Source of the DNA: Gaeumannomyces sp. JS-464
Taxonomy: Eukaryota > Ascomycota > Sordariomycetes > Magnaporthales > Magnaporthaceae
Length of the DNA: 64,000 bases
Direction of reading: 5' to 3'
NCBI GenBank assembly: GCA_002197995.1
Contig: NGZR01000003.1
Location: 5,456,001 to 5,520,000, forward strand
In this document: piece by piece, positions 23,251-34,576 of the stretch
Position numbering within the stretch: position 1 is the first letter of the stretch
How the letters are laid out: each line of letters opens with the position of its first letter
Position numbers and translations under genes: made by a program
Notes under the pieces: model-generated
What the model was told of the DNA's origin: nothing
Seen by the model: the letters and a program-made list of their open reading frames with translations, nothing else
Databases searched by the model: none

Positions 23251-23697
23251 TTACTCTCAACACGAACAGGGTGCCTCCCTGGAGGCACGTGACGAGGCTG
23301 ACGAGGCGGAAGGTCCGGTGCTTACCCTCGGCACTCCCCTACCCTCAACGCCGGCCACTTTGCCCTCAACGCCGGCCGCCCTGCCTTTAAGCTGGCTGGG
23401 AGGGCCTCCACGTTCTTTCCAGCGCCTGCGCTGGCCTCTGACGAGTTTTTTGATCCCTTTGCGAGTCCCTAGGCCCCTTTGTAGCCCTAGATAGACGGCC
23501 TTAACGCCGTGCCCCTGCACTTTTCCTATGTAATTTGGCGGTTCAACACCGCTTTTTGATCGTTTTTTAATAAATTGCTCGTGGCGATAACTTCTATTTG
23601 CTTCCCTCCTGTTGATTGAGCCCCTGCCTGCATTAAAGCCTATGTTCGTTTGTGTAGGTGCGCCATAGAAAGGTCCATGCGCGCCGATATCGGGGTG

Positions 23698-23743
23698 GGG
23701 GTGGGTGCGGGAGCAAAAAGGGTGCGTGGCCCGGAAGATCCTC
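23698..23743 (-). repeat. right terminal inverted repeat of the MULE
   Basis: It is the inverted counterpart of 20960-21005 and is followed directly by the second CTTAATTA target-site copy. Confidence 0.9.
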
Positions 23744-23751
23744 CTTAATTA

Positions 23752-24723
23752 CTCCACCGCCCTAGAGTTCCGCAAGTCCATATCATTTCCCAAGTTCCGA
23801 GGATGGCTGCGTGCGCAAGGATTCGATTCTCAGATGTTGTGCGGGTCAAGCAATGTCTGGGGCACGAGGATAACCTCGAACCGGTGGCTTCGATCGCGCT
23901 CCTCAGAGCCGCAAGCTGTTTGAGACGCTGGACTGGCAGTTGTGCGCATCCTGGCGGCATCGTTACTCCTTGTGCTTTCATAGTTCTAATTCTGGCCTCG
24001 TAGTCACCGCCTGATCCCTTGCTCCAGGTGATTTTGGGGGTCCCTGTCAGCAAGAGGGATACTTTCCAGTGCCGGCTTGCATCGTGGCTGCTTTGTGGCG
24101 GTCATGGATCGTCAGGAACGCAAAGCTCTGCGGGTGGTGAAGTCGAGACTCGTGGCGACGTGGAGCAAGGTCAAGAGAAGATCAATGGCAACGACAAGGC
24201 TCCAGAATTCCCTCCTGTATTTGTCAAATTGATTGGGTTGGATGTGTTGAGACGGGGTGTGAGGTTATATCTGAGGAGGAAAAGACACGGTTGGGATACG
24301 ACAAGATGAAGACCAACGTCTACCCCATCCTGCTTACCGTCCACTGGCACGACCGGGACGGGAACACTGGGGAACAGGTCATGGACATGGATGCGCTGTC
24401 TGCGGGCCATGGATGTCCAGGAAGGTAGCAAGGCGCCCGAGTCGCTTGGCGATCGCCCTAACCACGGTTCCGTCCTGAGGGTCTCCGGGAGCGGCATCTT
24501 TGGAGACGTGTGGGTCCTGTTATTTTAACTACACTTGCTGTGGCTTTTCTGTGACGAGCATCAAGAACATCCTTGCTAGGCTGGGAACTTGGGGAAACGG
24601 GATGGCGGGACGAGGTAAAGTTAGAACGACGATATATATATATCCCCTGATGCTAAATAGGAATCTATCAATAATCAACATCATGCAACAGACACCGCAC
24701 TTACACACCCTCCATCACCCACT
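23752..24723. other. intergenic
   Basis: Spacer between the transposon and the 3' end of the second Clr5 gene. It includes a short (TA)n tract near 24633. No coding sequence was recognised. Confidence 0.55.
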
Positions 24724-26710
24724 TCACGCCCCAATCTCAACCAGCAGCCCATCAATCCGCCTCTGCGCAACCGCGGCGTCCTGGACGTCGCCGGCCCTCT
24801 GCAAGAACACGGCGAGGCGCGACAGCCGCGCAACGATGACGAGATGGCTGGCCCCGGCTTCCTCGCTGAGGCGCAGGCTCTGGCGCGCGTCGGCCACGGC
24901 GGCGGCGACGTCGCCGGCCGCGAACGCGATGTTGGCGACGACGGCGTGCAGGCAGCCGCGGACGGCGGGCAGGGCGCGCACGGCGTCGCGGCCGAGCGTG
25001 CGCAGCGCCACGGCGCGCGCGGCCCCGTGCAGGCCCGACACGTACAGGCCGAAGGCGAGCGAGCCCGAGAGGACCGTCTTGATCTCGTTGGCGTAGGCCA
25101 GGTCGGCCGGGTCGACGGCCGCTGCGTCGGCGGGCGAAACGGCGGCGATGGGGAGGCGGGGGGCTGCGTGGTGGGTCTGGGAGCTGCCGACAACGGTGCC
25201 GGATATGGTGGCAGCGGTGTGAAAGACGGGGCGAGTGGCGAGTAGGTAGAGTACTGGCTGGGGTAAAACGGGAGCAGTCCAAGATCGGGAGGTTGCGTCG
25301 GAGGGTCGGAAGGCAGGGGCGCGCTGCCGAGCACAGCAGCCCTGACGGCGTCCAGATGGGCGATCTGCCACTCGATGGCGGCCTGGAAGGCCCGATCTCC
25401 TTCGTACGTCCATTTGAAGTGATGGAGAATGCGAAGGAACAGGATATTGTACATGCCGAGCTCCTCGCGCAGCCTGTCGTTAATGTATCTGCCTAGCGCA
25501 TAAAAGAAGTCCCTCCCGGGCAGGCCCTCGGTCGTGAGCCGCTTCGACAGCTTGGTCCAGACCGTGGTGAGAGGATGTGAAGGCCCCAGGTATATATCGC
25601 TGCCCTCTTTGATGTAGGACAGCAGCAGGCGTGAAAAGGGGGCGCCGCGCGGGTCCTTGGCCAGAAAGTAAACGCTGTGCAGGCACATGGGCAGCAGGAA
25701 GTGGTCGTGCTCGCGCATCTGGTCGCGCATCTCGATGTAAAAGACGTTGAGCAGCCTGAACATGATCTCGCCGGGCGGCTCGACAAAGATGTAGGCCAGC
25801 GCCTGGTACTGGCTGTCGAACCGGACCAGGCGTTCCTTGAGCGACAGGAACGATGCCAGGCCCATCGAGCGGGTGCCGAGCGCGGGGCTGGCCTCGAAGT
25901 AGCCCGAGTAGAACCTGCGTATACAATGGAGCATTTCCTCGGGGAGCTGCAGCTCGTCTGGCGGAGAGACTTGGCGCTGCGCCAGCGGGCTCGGCGACCT
26001 TTGCCGCTGCAGCCGTTCCAGCTGCTGGCTCTGTTGCTGCTGCTGCTGCTGCTGCCGCTGCGGTTGCTTCCGCCGGTCCGACGCCTGCTTTGGCTGCCTG
26101 TGCGCCCGCGGAAGGGGCAGCTGTGGCGAAGCCGGCGGGGGCGACGGCGACGGCTCCGGGGTCCGGACGGCCACGGCGTCCGGCAGCTGCGTGGTCTGGC
26201 TCAGCTGCGCGCGCGCCTTGGCGACCCGCGACGGGATCGCGCGCTTCCAGTACTTTTGCAGCCGGTCCGCGCTGAGCGTCTGGCCGTTGACCAGGTACTC
26301 GGAACGCTGGCGCCCGGCCATCTCGCGCCGGGACTGCAGCGTCAGGATGGCCACGGCGTTCTTGGCGCGCATGTTCTTGCTGATCCTCCACCATTTGAAG
26401 CGGTTGTTGAACATTTTGGCGCTACAAAAAAGGAGTTAGTCGTGAGCGAAGGGCGATGAGGGGCTGGCTGGCAGGCATGTTTACAACGCGGAGGGGGTTC
26501 AAGAAGAGAGACCCGGGCCAGCACGCGCATGGCATCTTACCTTGCAGTGAAGTTGTGCTCCGTCTGCATGATATGCATCAACTCCTTGAGTGTTTTTCCT
26601 TGACCGACGTACAGCTCGGTGATGGTGTTCCTGTGAAGGTCCCAGTCGGCAGCCGATGGGCCCTCTCTCCTCACCGCAACCGGGCCGTTTGTGCGCGGAG
26701 CAGAAGCCAT
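24724..26710 (-). CDS. Clr5-domain protein 2
   Basis: Three exons (26710-26541, 26421-25255, 25183-24724) give an intact 598-residue frame. The Clr5 domain spans the first two exons: ADWDLHRNTITELYVGQGKT, LKELMHIMQTEHNFTA, then AKMFNNRFKWWRISKNMR. A Pro/Ser and poly-Gln linker follows. A helical middle region contains LHCIRRFYSGYFEASPALG, GEIMFRLLNVFYIEMRDQ and HPLTTVWTKLSKRLT. The last exon is alanine-rich and helical like tetratricopeptide repeats (GDVAAAVADARQSLRLSEEA). The second intron (25184-25254, 71 bp, GTACTC..CAG) explains a frame change that would otherwise look like a mutation. The middle region resembles that of the first Clr5 protein (RFYSGYF against MLNRYYGNL, HPLTTVWTKL against HPFAVIWTLL), so the two are probably paralogues. 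Confidence 0.85.
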
Positions 26711-27638
26711 GGCGCCAGCCTGTGACACTTGTCTTTGTGGATGCTTGGGATTGTTGTTGGACCAGTGAGACCAAACGCGGCCATTACCAGCGACACCCAG
26801 CGCCCCCTCGACGGCGTGAGAATTTGATGCACATATATACCTAGACAGACATAATCCGCATGCACATCTATCTGCCCAAGCAAGCTCCAAGCATTGAACA
26901 CACGGGTCATCAGTCCCTCGAGTGCCGGACTGAGGCCACCCAGCCCCTCCACACGGTTCTTCCTGCTCGCTTTCACTGGCCCCTGTCCCTCAGGTGGCTT
27001 GCACTAGTTCAGGCTGCGGCCGCACTGCCACTGGCGGTTTGCGTGCGGTGTTGCTGGCACGCACCTTATTGGGTCCTTTCACGGGTGCCTCCCGCCCGGT
27101 TGGAGGGCATAGCCCCTCAATACCGCGTAGGGCTGCAGTAGCCCGTTTAGGGATGCTGCCGCCTGTCCACGACCCCGCATCAAAGCTTGGAGGGAAGCTG
27201 AATGGACATGTTATGCATGGCATGAGAAGGTCATTTGATGATTGATGCCGCACCCGTGGACGAGTGGGAGAAAAGGTGCCTGCTTGGCGTGCTGGAATTT
27301 CAGGCAGCGAATACGGGGAGCACAAGCCGGTCGCCGTGTGGCAGTGCATTGAGAGAAAATGGATTGGGGGGCAAACAGCGTTTCGATAAGATCATACATC
27401 AAAAATATCAAAAACGGGAAAATATCATCAATACAGGAGCGCTAGGGTGGGAAGAGACAAGTGAGTGAAATGGAAACGCACCGCTTTCATGCTATAACTA
27501 ATATAGGGGAGAAAGAAGAAGAGTGGCAAAAGGACATCTCGATGGTATTATGCAGACGTGACCGGACTAAACATAAAACTCAGGCACGCGGGCCGGCCAT
27601 CATATCGAGCCTGAGACGGGGACGGGATTTGTCAAAGC
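26711..27638. other. intergenic, Clr5 gene 2 promoter side
   Basis: Upstream sequence of the second Clr5 gene and 3' flank of the lactonase gene. No domain-bearing frame was seen. Confidence 0.6.
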
Positions 27639-28938
27639 CTAGGCCGAGTAGGCCGAGTTCGGGAGGCCAAGGACAAACTGAGGTCCAAAGTCCTCCTTCT
27701 GATCGGGGGAGGTAGCGAATTTATCGTACGCGACCCTCGATCCCTCCAGAGCCTTTAGACTGCCGCTGGCGCCACGCTGGAAAACGACCAGTCCCGTCCC
27801 GGCCCTCTGGTTGGTGCCGTAGAGCACGGTCTGCTCCTTGTCGGTGCTGAGGCTGATCATGCGCGGGGAGCGGCCCTCGCTGCTCACGGACTGGCCGAAG
27901 CTGAGCTTGAGCGTGCTGTCGGTGCGTTGAAGTCGGCCTTCAGCTGGACAAGGGGTCGGTCGAGGTCGCCGGTCTTGGCGTCGAAGCCGAGGCGGTTCGA
28001 AACGTAGATGGACTTGCCGTCGGCCGACGCGGATGATCTCGCCGGCCTGGGGCTTGGAGCCAGCGGCCGGCGGGCGCTGTCGCCAAAGGTCGGGACCAAC
28101 TGGGTCGCGATCATCTCGGGGACGCCGCTGGTGGTGTTGAAGTTTGACCGAGTGGACAATGACCGAGTTGAGAAGCTCGCACACGACCAGGTAGTGGGTG
28201 GCGGCCGCGGCACCCGGCGGGTAAAAAAACTCCGTGGCGCGGTCCACAGCCCGGGTTCACCTTGGTACGGCCCACCACCTTGAAGTCGTCGCCCTGCGAG
28301 TCGACCATGACGATGGAGTCGAGGCCAAGATCGTTGACGAAGAAATAGCGGCCGCTGTTGTCGAGGACCGATTGATGGGCGTGAGGGCCGTCGGCTTGGC
28401 GCCCCTTGTTCGGTCCGAGAGTGTCTGCCACATTCGGGTTGCTGGCGGTCACGTTCGTCTTGATGCCGATCTGCTTAGCCTTAGGCGTTCCGTCGGCCGC
28501 GATCTCCCATACGTCAATGACGCCTTTGGTATAGGACGAGCCAACCATGCGCGTCTTGTCCTTGTTGAACTCGAGGTGCACAACGCCCGCGGACGAGTTC
28601 AGGAGAGCAGCAGGTGTCAGAGTGTTGGAGGCGAGGTCCAACTTGAACATCTGAAGGTCGGCAGCGTTCTCGTTGACGCTGTACACGATGTTAGGCTCCT
28701 TGAAGGTGAGCCAGCTGGGCGATTTGCCGGCTCCGATCGAGGTGGTGCTGAGGATATCGAAAGTGGCGCCGTTGAATTGGGCGATGGTGATGTTGCTGGT
28801 GCCGCCGCCGCCGATCAGAACCTTCTGCTTGATCAGAGGAGCTACGGGCTGCTGCCGAGTCGACAGATCTCCGGTAGGCACCGCTGCGACGCCGCTGAGA
28901 GCCGTCGAGACCAGGAGAAGAAGGGAGGAGGGCAGCAT
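27639..28938 (-). CDS. secreted lactonase-type seven-bladed beta-propeller, frame broken at several points
   Basis: The start has a clear signal peptide (MLPSSLLLLVSTALSGVAAV). What follows fits the fungal 6-phosphogluconolactonase / carboxymuconate cyclase-like propeller family: VLIGGGGTSNITIAQFN, GKSPSWLTFKEPNIVYSVNE, KGRQADGPHAHQSVLD, RYFFVNDLGLDSIVMVD and GCGPRHGVF. The frame then shifts at least four times. It moves first at a T7 run (minus strand) near 28217-28223, where YPPGAAAATHYLVVCELLNS continues in another frame. It moves again around 28145, 28035-28080 and 27925 before rejoining LKLSFGQSVSSEGRSPRM and ending YSA. All blades are present and each shift is one base, so base-calling error or a very recent pseudogene fits better than old decay. 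The substrate is unknown. Confidence 0.75.
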
Positions 28939-30590
28939 GGTTGCGGTTTACCCGAGATCGTTCGGAGGTGTGATCACGAAGTGCCTGGGCAACGAGAAGG
29001 AGAAAAAGGTATATGCAAAAGCAGGTATGAGAAAGAGAGGGAAAGACTGTAGCGCCAGGCCGGGTGTCGGTGGCTATATGTACGTGGTCGAAGCTTGGCT
29101 AGGTGACCAACAGGTGAGCCAGAGGTGACGAGAATAAAACGAGGGTGGTGAATATAACAAGACGTTTGTTCAACTCCAACAAAAAGAAATTGGTTGGCCG
29201 GCGACAAAGAATGAAAGGTGCTGCCGAGAAGAGCCCAGGTCACTCAACGAGCCAACAATAAGTGGCGCGTGCTTGCAATTAAGAAGAGCTGGTCCTTGGG
29301 GGCGTGGAGAGATGGGACGAAGATTTTCGGCCAGGATAATGCGCCACTTGGCTTGAGTCCGTCATCCCATCCATCCCGTGGGCCGGGGAGAATGCTCGAG
29401 TGCCAGGCGGGGCTGGAGCCAGCCCTCTGGCCGCCCTGGGGCAGGAGGCAAGGCAAAAGGAGGTGGAAGATCGGCAACAAGCAGCACAGCAATCATCAGC
29501 CCCATGCGCGTGCCAGGGACGGAGCATGCCGTGGGGGCAGCCCCCAGCTGGGCCCCTGAAACACAGCAAGTGCTGTTACATGGGGCGCAGAGCTTGAAAG
29601 CCCCGGGTCGAATGGAATGGCAGTGACAAAGGCGCGCCGCCGCCGCATTGGGGGTTGTGGTTGGCTCTGGTTGGCTGCAGTCATGGATTGATTCTATGTG
29701 AACACACATGCGTGGCAACGACGGCCCCCTGCATGGCGGAGAACAAGGTTTTGTCGGCCCTGTGGTTGGACCAGAATCTCTGCAAAGGGGCGGCTCGAGC
29801 AGGCACTGGGCGTGACTCGCGGGGCTCACTCCTTGGGCGAGCTGCGGGGGAGGCTAGGACAGGCCGGATGGTTCAATGGGCGGCCGACGTTGCCAAGACG
29901 CCACGAGTGTCGGACCTGATGGACGTGGTCGTCAGTCGCGGTGACTCGATTGATCGACCGGCAGAATTGAGCCCGAAACAAGCCTTGGCAATTGAGGGGA
30001 GAAATAGGCAATACAAAAGGCAACCTCGCTTCAAGATTGAAGTCACGCCAGAGTATGGATTTAGACATTGGATGTTGGAACAGGGCAACGAAAGCGGACA
30101 GGCAAAATCAAAATTGACTTGCACCAACGGCGTCGAGTGACACGCCGCCCCCTTGCATAGCATCACCACAGCAGATCTGCTAGCGTTCAATTTAGGGCAG
30201 TGCCGCGATCCAAGCCTCAGTGGCAACCAATCGATTTCCGCCTATCCACCGGCATTTGGCACACTGCGCGGCTGCTCCCAGCGCTGAGCCTCTCAGAGGA
30301 CGGCGCATCCGCGGTGGGGAAACGGCCGATTGGATGGGGCGGATCCCCTGACGCTCCTCTGGGGATCACCACCAACGAAATGCGGAAAGTCGGCGGACAA
30401 TTCGATGGCCGAGCCGCCGCGTGCTGGCTGTCGCTGCACACCGTTCGTCTGTTGGCATTCATCTGGCGGGGAATTGAGGCAATAGCTGCAGATGGTACAT
30501 GGATATGTGCTCATACGCGTAAATGGCTTCCGAGTCCCTGCAAGAATATGGGTTGGCTACGTGTTTCCCGATGCCCTGGAGCTCACCGTC
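28939..30590. other. intergenic
   Basis: Spacer between the lactonase promoter and the 3' end of the Rossmann-fold gene. Several frames up to 160 codons occur on the plus strand but show no domains and look like GC-driven chance frames. Confidence 0.55.
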
Positions 30591-31439
30591 TCAGTGGGTG
30601 ATGGTAGCAATTTTCCGCAGCCACGTGCCGCTCCCCGCCTCCTCCTCCACTAGACTCTCAAACATCCACCGCCCGACCTCTTCCCGAGATATAGTGTACC
30701 CGACGCCTTCTTTACTGAGAAGCACTTTGCCAATAGGATCCTCAACACCCACCCGGATCTTCCTGACCTTGCTCGCCGGCTCGTCAGTCAGGAAGCTGGG
30801 CCGCACAATGGTCCACACCTCCCCGCTGGAGATGAGAAGATCCTCCATTGCCTTTTTATCCCTGTGCGGCTCCTTCAACATGTAGCTGTACATGGGCAGC
30901 ATGGCCAAGGGAACGTCCCGGCCCTGCTCGCTGATGCCCGTGGTGCTGATGACGTAGATCCGAGGGCTCGCTGCGCTGCCAGCACCGTCACGGGCGGAAT
31001 CGGGCAGCCGGTTCGGAGAGGGCCGCTGGGACCTGGCGACGGCGAGCCCCGAAAGCAGCGCCTCCATGCCGGCGCGGCAGATGTCCGGGTCGTCGTTGCC
31101 CATTTTGCTGAGGCTGAAGGCCCCGCCCAGGGTGAAGACGACGGCGTCCACGAGGGAAGACGCGGCCGGGTCTGACGGACTCTGGCGCAGCAGCGCCTTT
31201 GAGACGGCGGCCACGTCTTTTGCGTTCCCCTGGACGACGGTCAAGTTCTCGTGAGCCTCCTCGCCAAGCTTTTCGGCCAGCTTGGACGGGGTCCGGCACA
31301 GGGCGATGCACACGTGGCCCGCGTCGAGCGACCGGCGGAGCACCGAGAAGCCGCAGCCTCCAGTGGTTCCGAGGAAAAGGATGGTCTTTCTGGCGGCATC
31401 GCCGGGCTTGGAAGCTGAGGCCATTGTTCTGCACCGCAA
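30591..31439 (-). CDS. NAD(P)-binding Rossmann-fold protein (atypical SDR / NmrA-like)
   Basis: A single intact exon encodes 282 residues, or 277 if translation starts at the second ATG (31424), which begins ASASKPGDAARKTILFLG. The glycine-rich nucleotide-binding loop is FLGTTGGCGFSVLRRSLDAG, a GxxGxxG pattern at residues ~22-30. It is followed by the RTPSKLAE segment that often sets NADP preference. Later motifs are VVQGNAKDVAAVSKAL, VVFTLGGAF, YVISTTGI and IVRPSFLTDEPA. The C-terminus (GYTISREEVGRWMFESLV) matches atypical short-chain dehydrogenases or NAD(P)H-sensing proteins of the NmrA/HSCARG type. The classic Tyr-x-x-x-Lys pair is not obvious (YSYMLKEPHRDKK is nearest), so a sensor or isomerase role is possible. 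It is cytosolic by absence of targeting signals. Confidence 0.85.
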   Translation of the reverse strand: MRCRTMASASKPGDAARKTILFLGTTGGCGFSVLRRSLDAGHVCIALCRTPSKLAEKLGEEAHENLTVVQGNAKDVAAVSKALLRQSPSDPAASSLVDAVVFTLGGAFSLSKMGNDDPDICRAGMEALLSGLAVARSQRPSPNRLPDSARDGAGSAASPRIYVISTTGISEQGRDVPLAMLPMYSYMLKEPHRDKKAMEDLLISSGEVWTIVRPSFLTDEPASKVRKIRVGVEDPIGKVLLSKEGVGYTISREEVGRWMFESLVEEEAGSGTWLRKIATITH

Positions 31440-33139
31440 ATCAAGGCGTTGCTCGGTGTAAAGTTGGAGAACTGTACTGGGTGATTATGCGCCTAAGACT
31501 GCAGGTAAAGCTGACGCGACTGGTGCGATGATGTGATCCGTCCGATCCGTCCCTCCAGCGAGCAGTCCAGCTCGGCCTCCTTTTATTCTGGTCTTAAGCG
31601 CCCTTCCGCTTCGGGCTTTCTCAAACGAACCACGCGACGCGCAACCGCGAGGCCGCCCGTCAGCGGCACGCGCATCACCAGAATTCCTCCTCGGCAGCCG
31701 GGGCAACTTGAAGCTGATAGGAGGCATCGCCGGTTGGTCAATCGCAGCGGCTTGCGGGTTTAAGCGGTTGGGCTGCGGGTTTTAGTCTCCACTGTATGCA
31801 ATGATCGACAGCCTAGAAGCAATGACCTGCCTGCGTGGGCCTGCGCTTGCTATCTGGTCACGTATGGGGAGTATTGCTTCGAGGTTATTGAGGTACTTCT
31901 ACTGCTGGACTCCCTTCGGAATTTCTATTCCGGTTTAATTGTAATTTTCTACTTCCGTCTTCGTTCGTGCAAGCACTCGAATTTCCTTACTGATTATTGT
32001 CTTCTTACATTTGAATATGCCCCGGTTATCCAAATCGAGGCTCGTGTTATTGACTTACCCAAGTTCCCAGCCAACAAACTGTCAGAGGTGATGCCGAATC
32101 AGAACAGGGCTGAGCTGCGGGCTACATAACATATGCATGGCGGGAGGGCCTCGGGCGAAGAGTGCGCGCGTCACCATTCTTTCGGGAGCTGCGGCTTCAC
32201 AACCGTTCAATTCAGTACTCCAAAGTTACGCCGACGGGAGCCAAGGTAACTCAATTGGGCTTTCCAGGTCGATTCGGGCGAAAGTCGTGCTGGTACAGTG
32301 ATGGGGGGCATGTGGGAATTCAAATTCTTCCGCGCCCACGTGATTGCGATATTTTAGCTCGCTCCATGAGCATTGCGAACTGAATGTATGCTACCAAAGG
32401 CCGACTGGTGGCAGTGATATTACAGCGGGAAGATTTTGTGCCTGGCAGGGGTCTGAATAAGCCTTGGACAATAGGGAGCCCCTGAACAATAGCCCCCCCT
32501 CGAAATGCAGGCTGGATCGCTCCTTCTCAGTGCGGACGTGGGCGCCTGGGTAGGCAGCCTGTCTCCAAGTGAAGTTTTTTAGGCTGTGGCCACTCGCTTC
32601 TCTGGCTACCCGTGCTCGCCACCTGTCACCCTGGAAGACAAAGTTATTTTTCGTCAGCGACGGCGGCCTGCTCTCGTCTGCCTACCTGTCGCTCGCCTTC
32701 CGTAAAGCCCCAGGACATTGCAAGATTGTGAGGGCGCCTGAGGCGTTCGTTTGCGGAAATCTCGAGGACCTCGACGCTGGATAATTGCCAACTGCGAAAT
32801 CTGGTTGGCCCAGCTGGGTGGGGCGATGTGGGGTTGGAGCCTCGTTTGGCCCAAACAAACGGAAACCTCCGACCGTCGCTGAGCGTCCTGGAGCGGGACG
32901 TCTCAAGACGCTGACTGCCAGCTCGGCTCTTTCTATTTGCCTCCTCAACCTCGCAACTCGCGCAACCCGCCCGCCCGCCGGCCTTCTTTTCTCCCCGCCA
33001 ATACCGCCGCCCCGAATGTCCGCTCGCGACTCTGGGGCGTTTTTCTTGCACCTGCTCGCCATCTCTCCCGTGCCTCGCTTTTGTACCCTCCATCCCGCGC
33101 TCTCGACAATCCCACGCTGGCTCCGCTGGCGGTGCAAGC
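31440..33139. other. intergenic
   Basis: Between two divergently transcribed genes, so it carries both promoters. Part of it (about 31790-32150) is AT-richer. No coding sequence was recognised. Confidence 0.55.
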
Positions 33140-34576
33140 ATGTCCGACTCTGACGTTGAAGTCATATCCAACCCATCCCGCCCTCGCACCCACGCTACCC
33201 GTGACGCCCCAGACGATGAGCTTTATCAGATAGAAATCGCCACGTCGTCACCACCCGCACGCCGGAGGCCGGCACCAGTTATTGTGGACGACGACGACGA
33301 CGACGAGCCATCGCTTTTCGTTAGCCAAGACTCCTCGCCCGCTCCAGATCGGGACCTGAGGGAGGCGGGCCGCTCTTTGCTAGGCATGGACCCGGCTGCC
33401 CGCGGGCAGGACATGATGGAGCGTCGCCGGCGGGAGTTCAACCAGCGCCTGCAGCGCCAGGCTCGGCGCGAGCAGCCAGCTGAAGACTTCATCGATCTGA
33501 CCGCGGAACCCGACAGCCCCGACTACGCCCGACTCGCATTGCCTCCCATGAATCTTCCTCGTAATGATCAGCCCAGAAACACCGGCTTCCTCGACCAGAT
33601 GCCCAACCTGGGCGAGCACCGCGCTCAGAACGCACGGGCAGCGTCGAGAAACCCCAGGCGGCAGGCCAGGACTTACGCGGACCCCCTCGCTCGCCCGCAG
33701 TGATGCTAGTATCAACGGCGGCCGTGGACGAGGAGGTGGAGGCGGCAACGTCCCGCTGATAGACCTTACCGATGATGGCCCGGAACCCGTCGCTGAGCCT
33801 CGACCACCAGCTGCCGAAGCCGATGCTGCTGCCAACAACCCCTGGAACTGGTTCCCTCGTCCGCCCCGCCCTGTCCCGCGAGGCGACCCGCAACTGCCAA
33901 TGGCCCGAACCTTTAACCAACACATCAGAGGGCATTTCCACCAGCTCACGAACCAACTGACTGCTGCCATGTTTAACAACGGCAACAGACCCGCGGCCGC
34001 TGCGGCGGTGGCTGACCCGCCAGCTGACCAGCCCAACATCCCCGAAATCATCGGCATAATCCATCTCGACTATAACGGTGCCATCCCCGCCGAATTCTGG
34101 GACCCTCATCCTCGACCGGATCCCCAGAAGCCGTCATATGTCGCTCCAAAAGAGCCCATGGAAGGCTGCACTCGCAGCACCGGCGAGGACGTTGTCGCCA
34201 TATGCCCCAGCTGTGAGGAGGAGCTGGTTTACGACCCGGACGAGAAGCCCACCACGCCCCTCCTGCAAAGAGGCAAAGGACGAAGAAAGATCGCGCCGAG
34301 CATCACTTTATGGCCGTCAAGGCCTGTGGACATGTGAGGACCCCCTTGCCTTCGGGTGATTGGTTTGGACACGGCGCTAACTCTGCTCTTTCCCTCCAGG
34401 TCTTCTGTCACAAGTGCTACGAAGATCGTAGACACAAGTCCAAGGCCAACACCCTCTCCGATCGCGGCTGCGGGTTCCGACCGGGCCCTAATAGCAAAAC
34501 GAGCATCATTTGCGCAGTTGAAGGCTGCGACTCGGAGGTCGCCTCAAAAACCGCGTGGCTTGGAATATTTGTCTAG
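33140..34576 (+). CDS. putative SUMO-targeted ubiquitin ligase (SIM cluster plus degenerate RING)
   Basis: SUMO-targeted ubiquitin ligases bind SUMO chains through SUMO-interacting motifs (SIMs) and ubiquitinate the target with a RING domain. The N-terminus has DVEVISN, the middle DFIDLTAEPD and NVPLIDLTDDGPEP: three hydrophobic-acidic SIM-like motifs. The C-terminus has a RING-like Cys/His set: ICPSCEEELVYDP, then DRAEHHFMAVKACGH, then after intron 34334-34399 (GTGAGG donor, CTAAC branch, CAG) VFCHKCYEDRRH and CAVEGCDSEVASK. It ends at WLGIFV. Exon 1 has two opposite one-base faults, one between 33561 and 33700 and one at a C4 run near 34257. The total length stays a multiple of three. A GTAATG-type intron starting at 33561 is an alternative for the first. 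Similar fungal proteins are annotated as cell cycle control protein. Confidence 0.75.

Larger units (their letters stand above)
20952..23751 (+). mobile_element. Mutator-like (MULE) DNA transposon with TIRs and target-site duplication
   Basis: The element spans 20960-23743 (2784 bp). It starts GAGGATCTTCCGGGCCACGC and ends with the inverted complement. The terminal inverted repeats run about 45 bp with a few mismatches. It is flanked on both sides by CTTAATTA (20952-20959 and 23744-23751), an 8-bp target-site duplication. MULEs typically make 8-11 bp duplications. The interior encodes a MULE-type transposase in several frames. Structure at the ends is intact, whereas the coding part is broken, so the copy may be mobilised in trans but is unlikely to be autonomous. 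Confidence 0.9.

Noticed and set aside
25184..25254. Apparent frameshift in Clr5 gene 2
   Set aside because: A 71-bp intron with GTAC donor and CAG acceptor joins the frames and gives a total length divisible by three.
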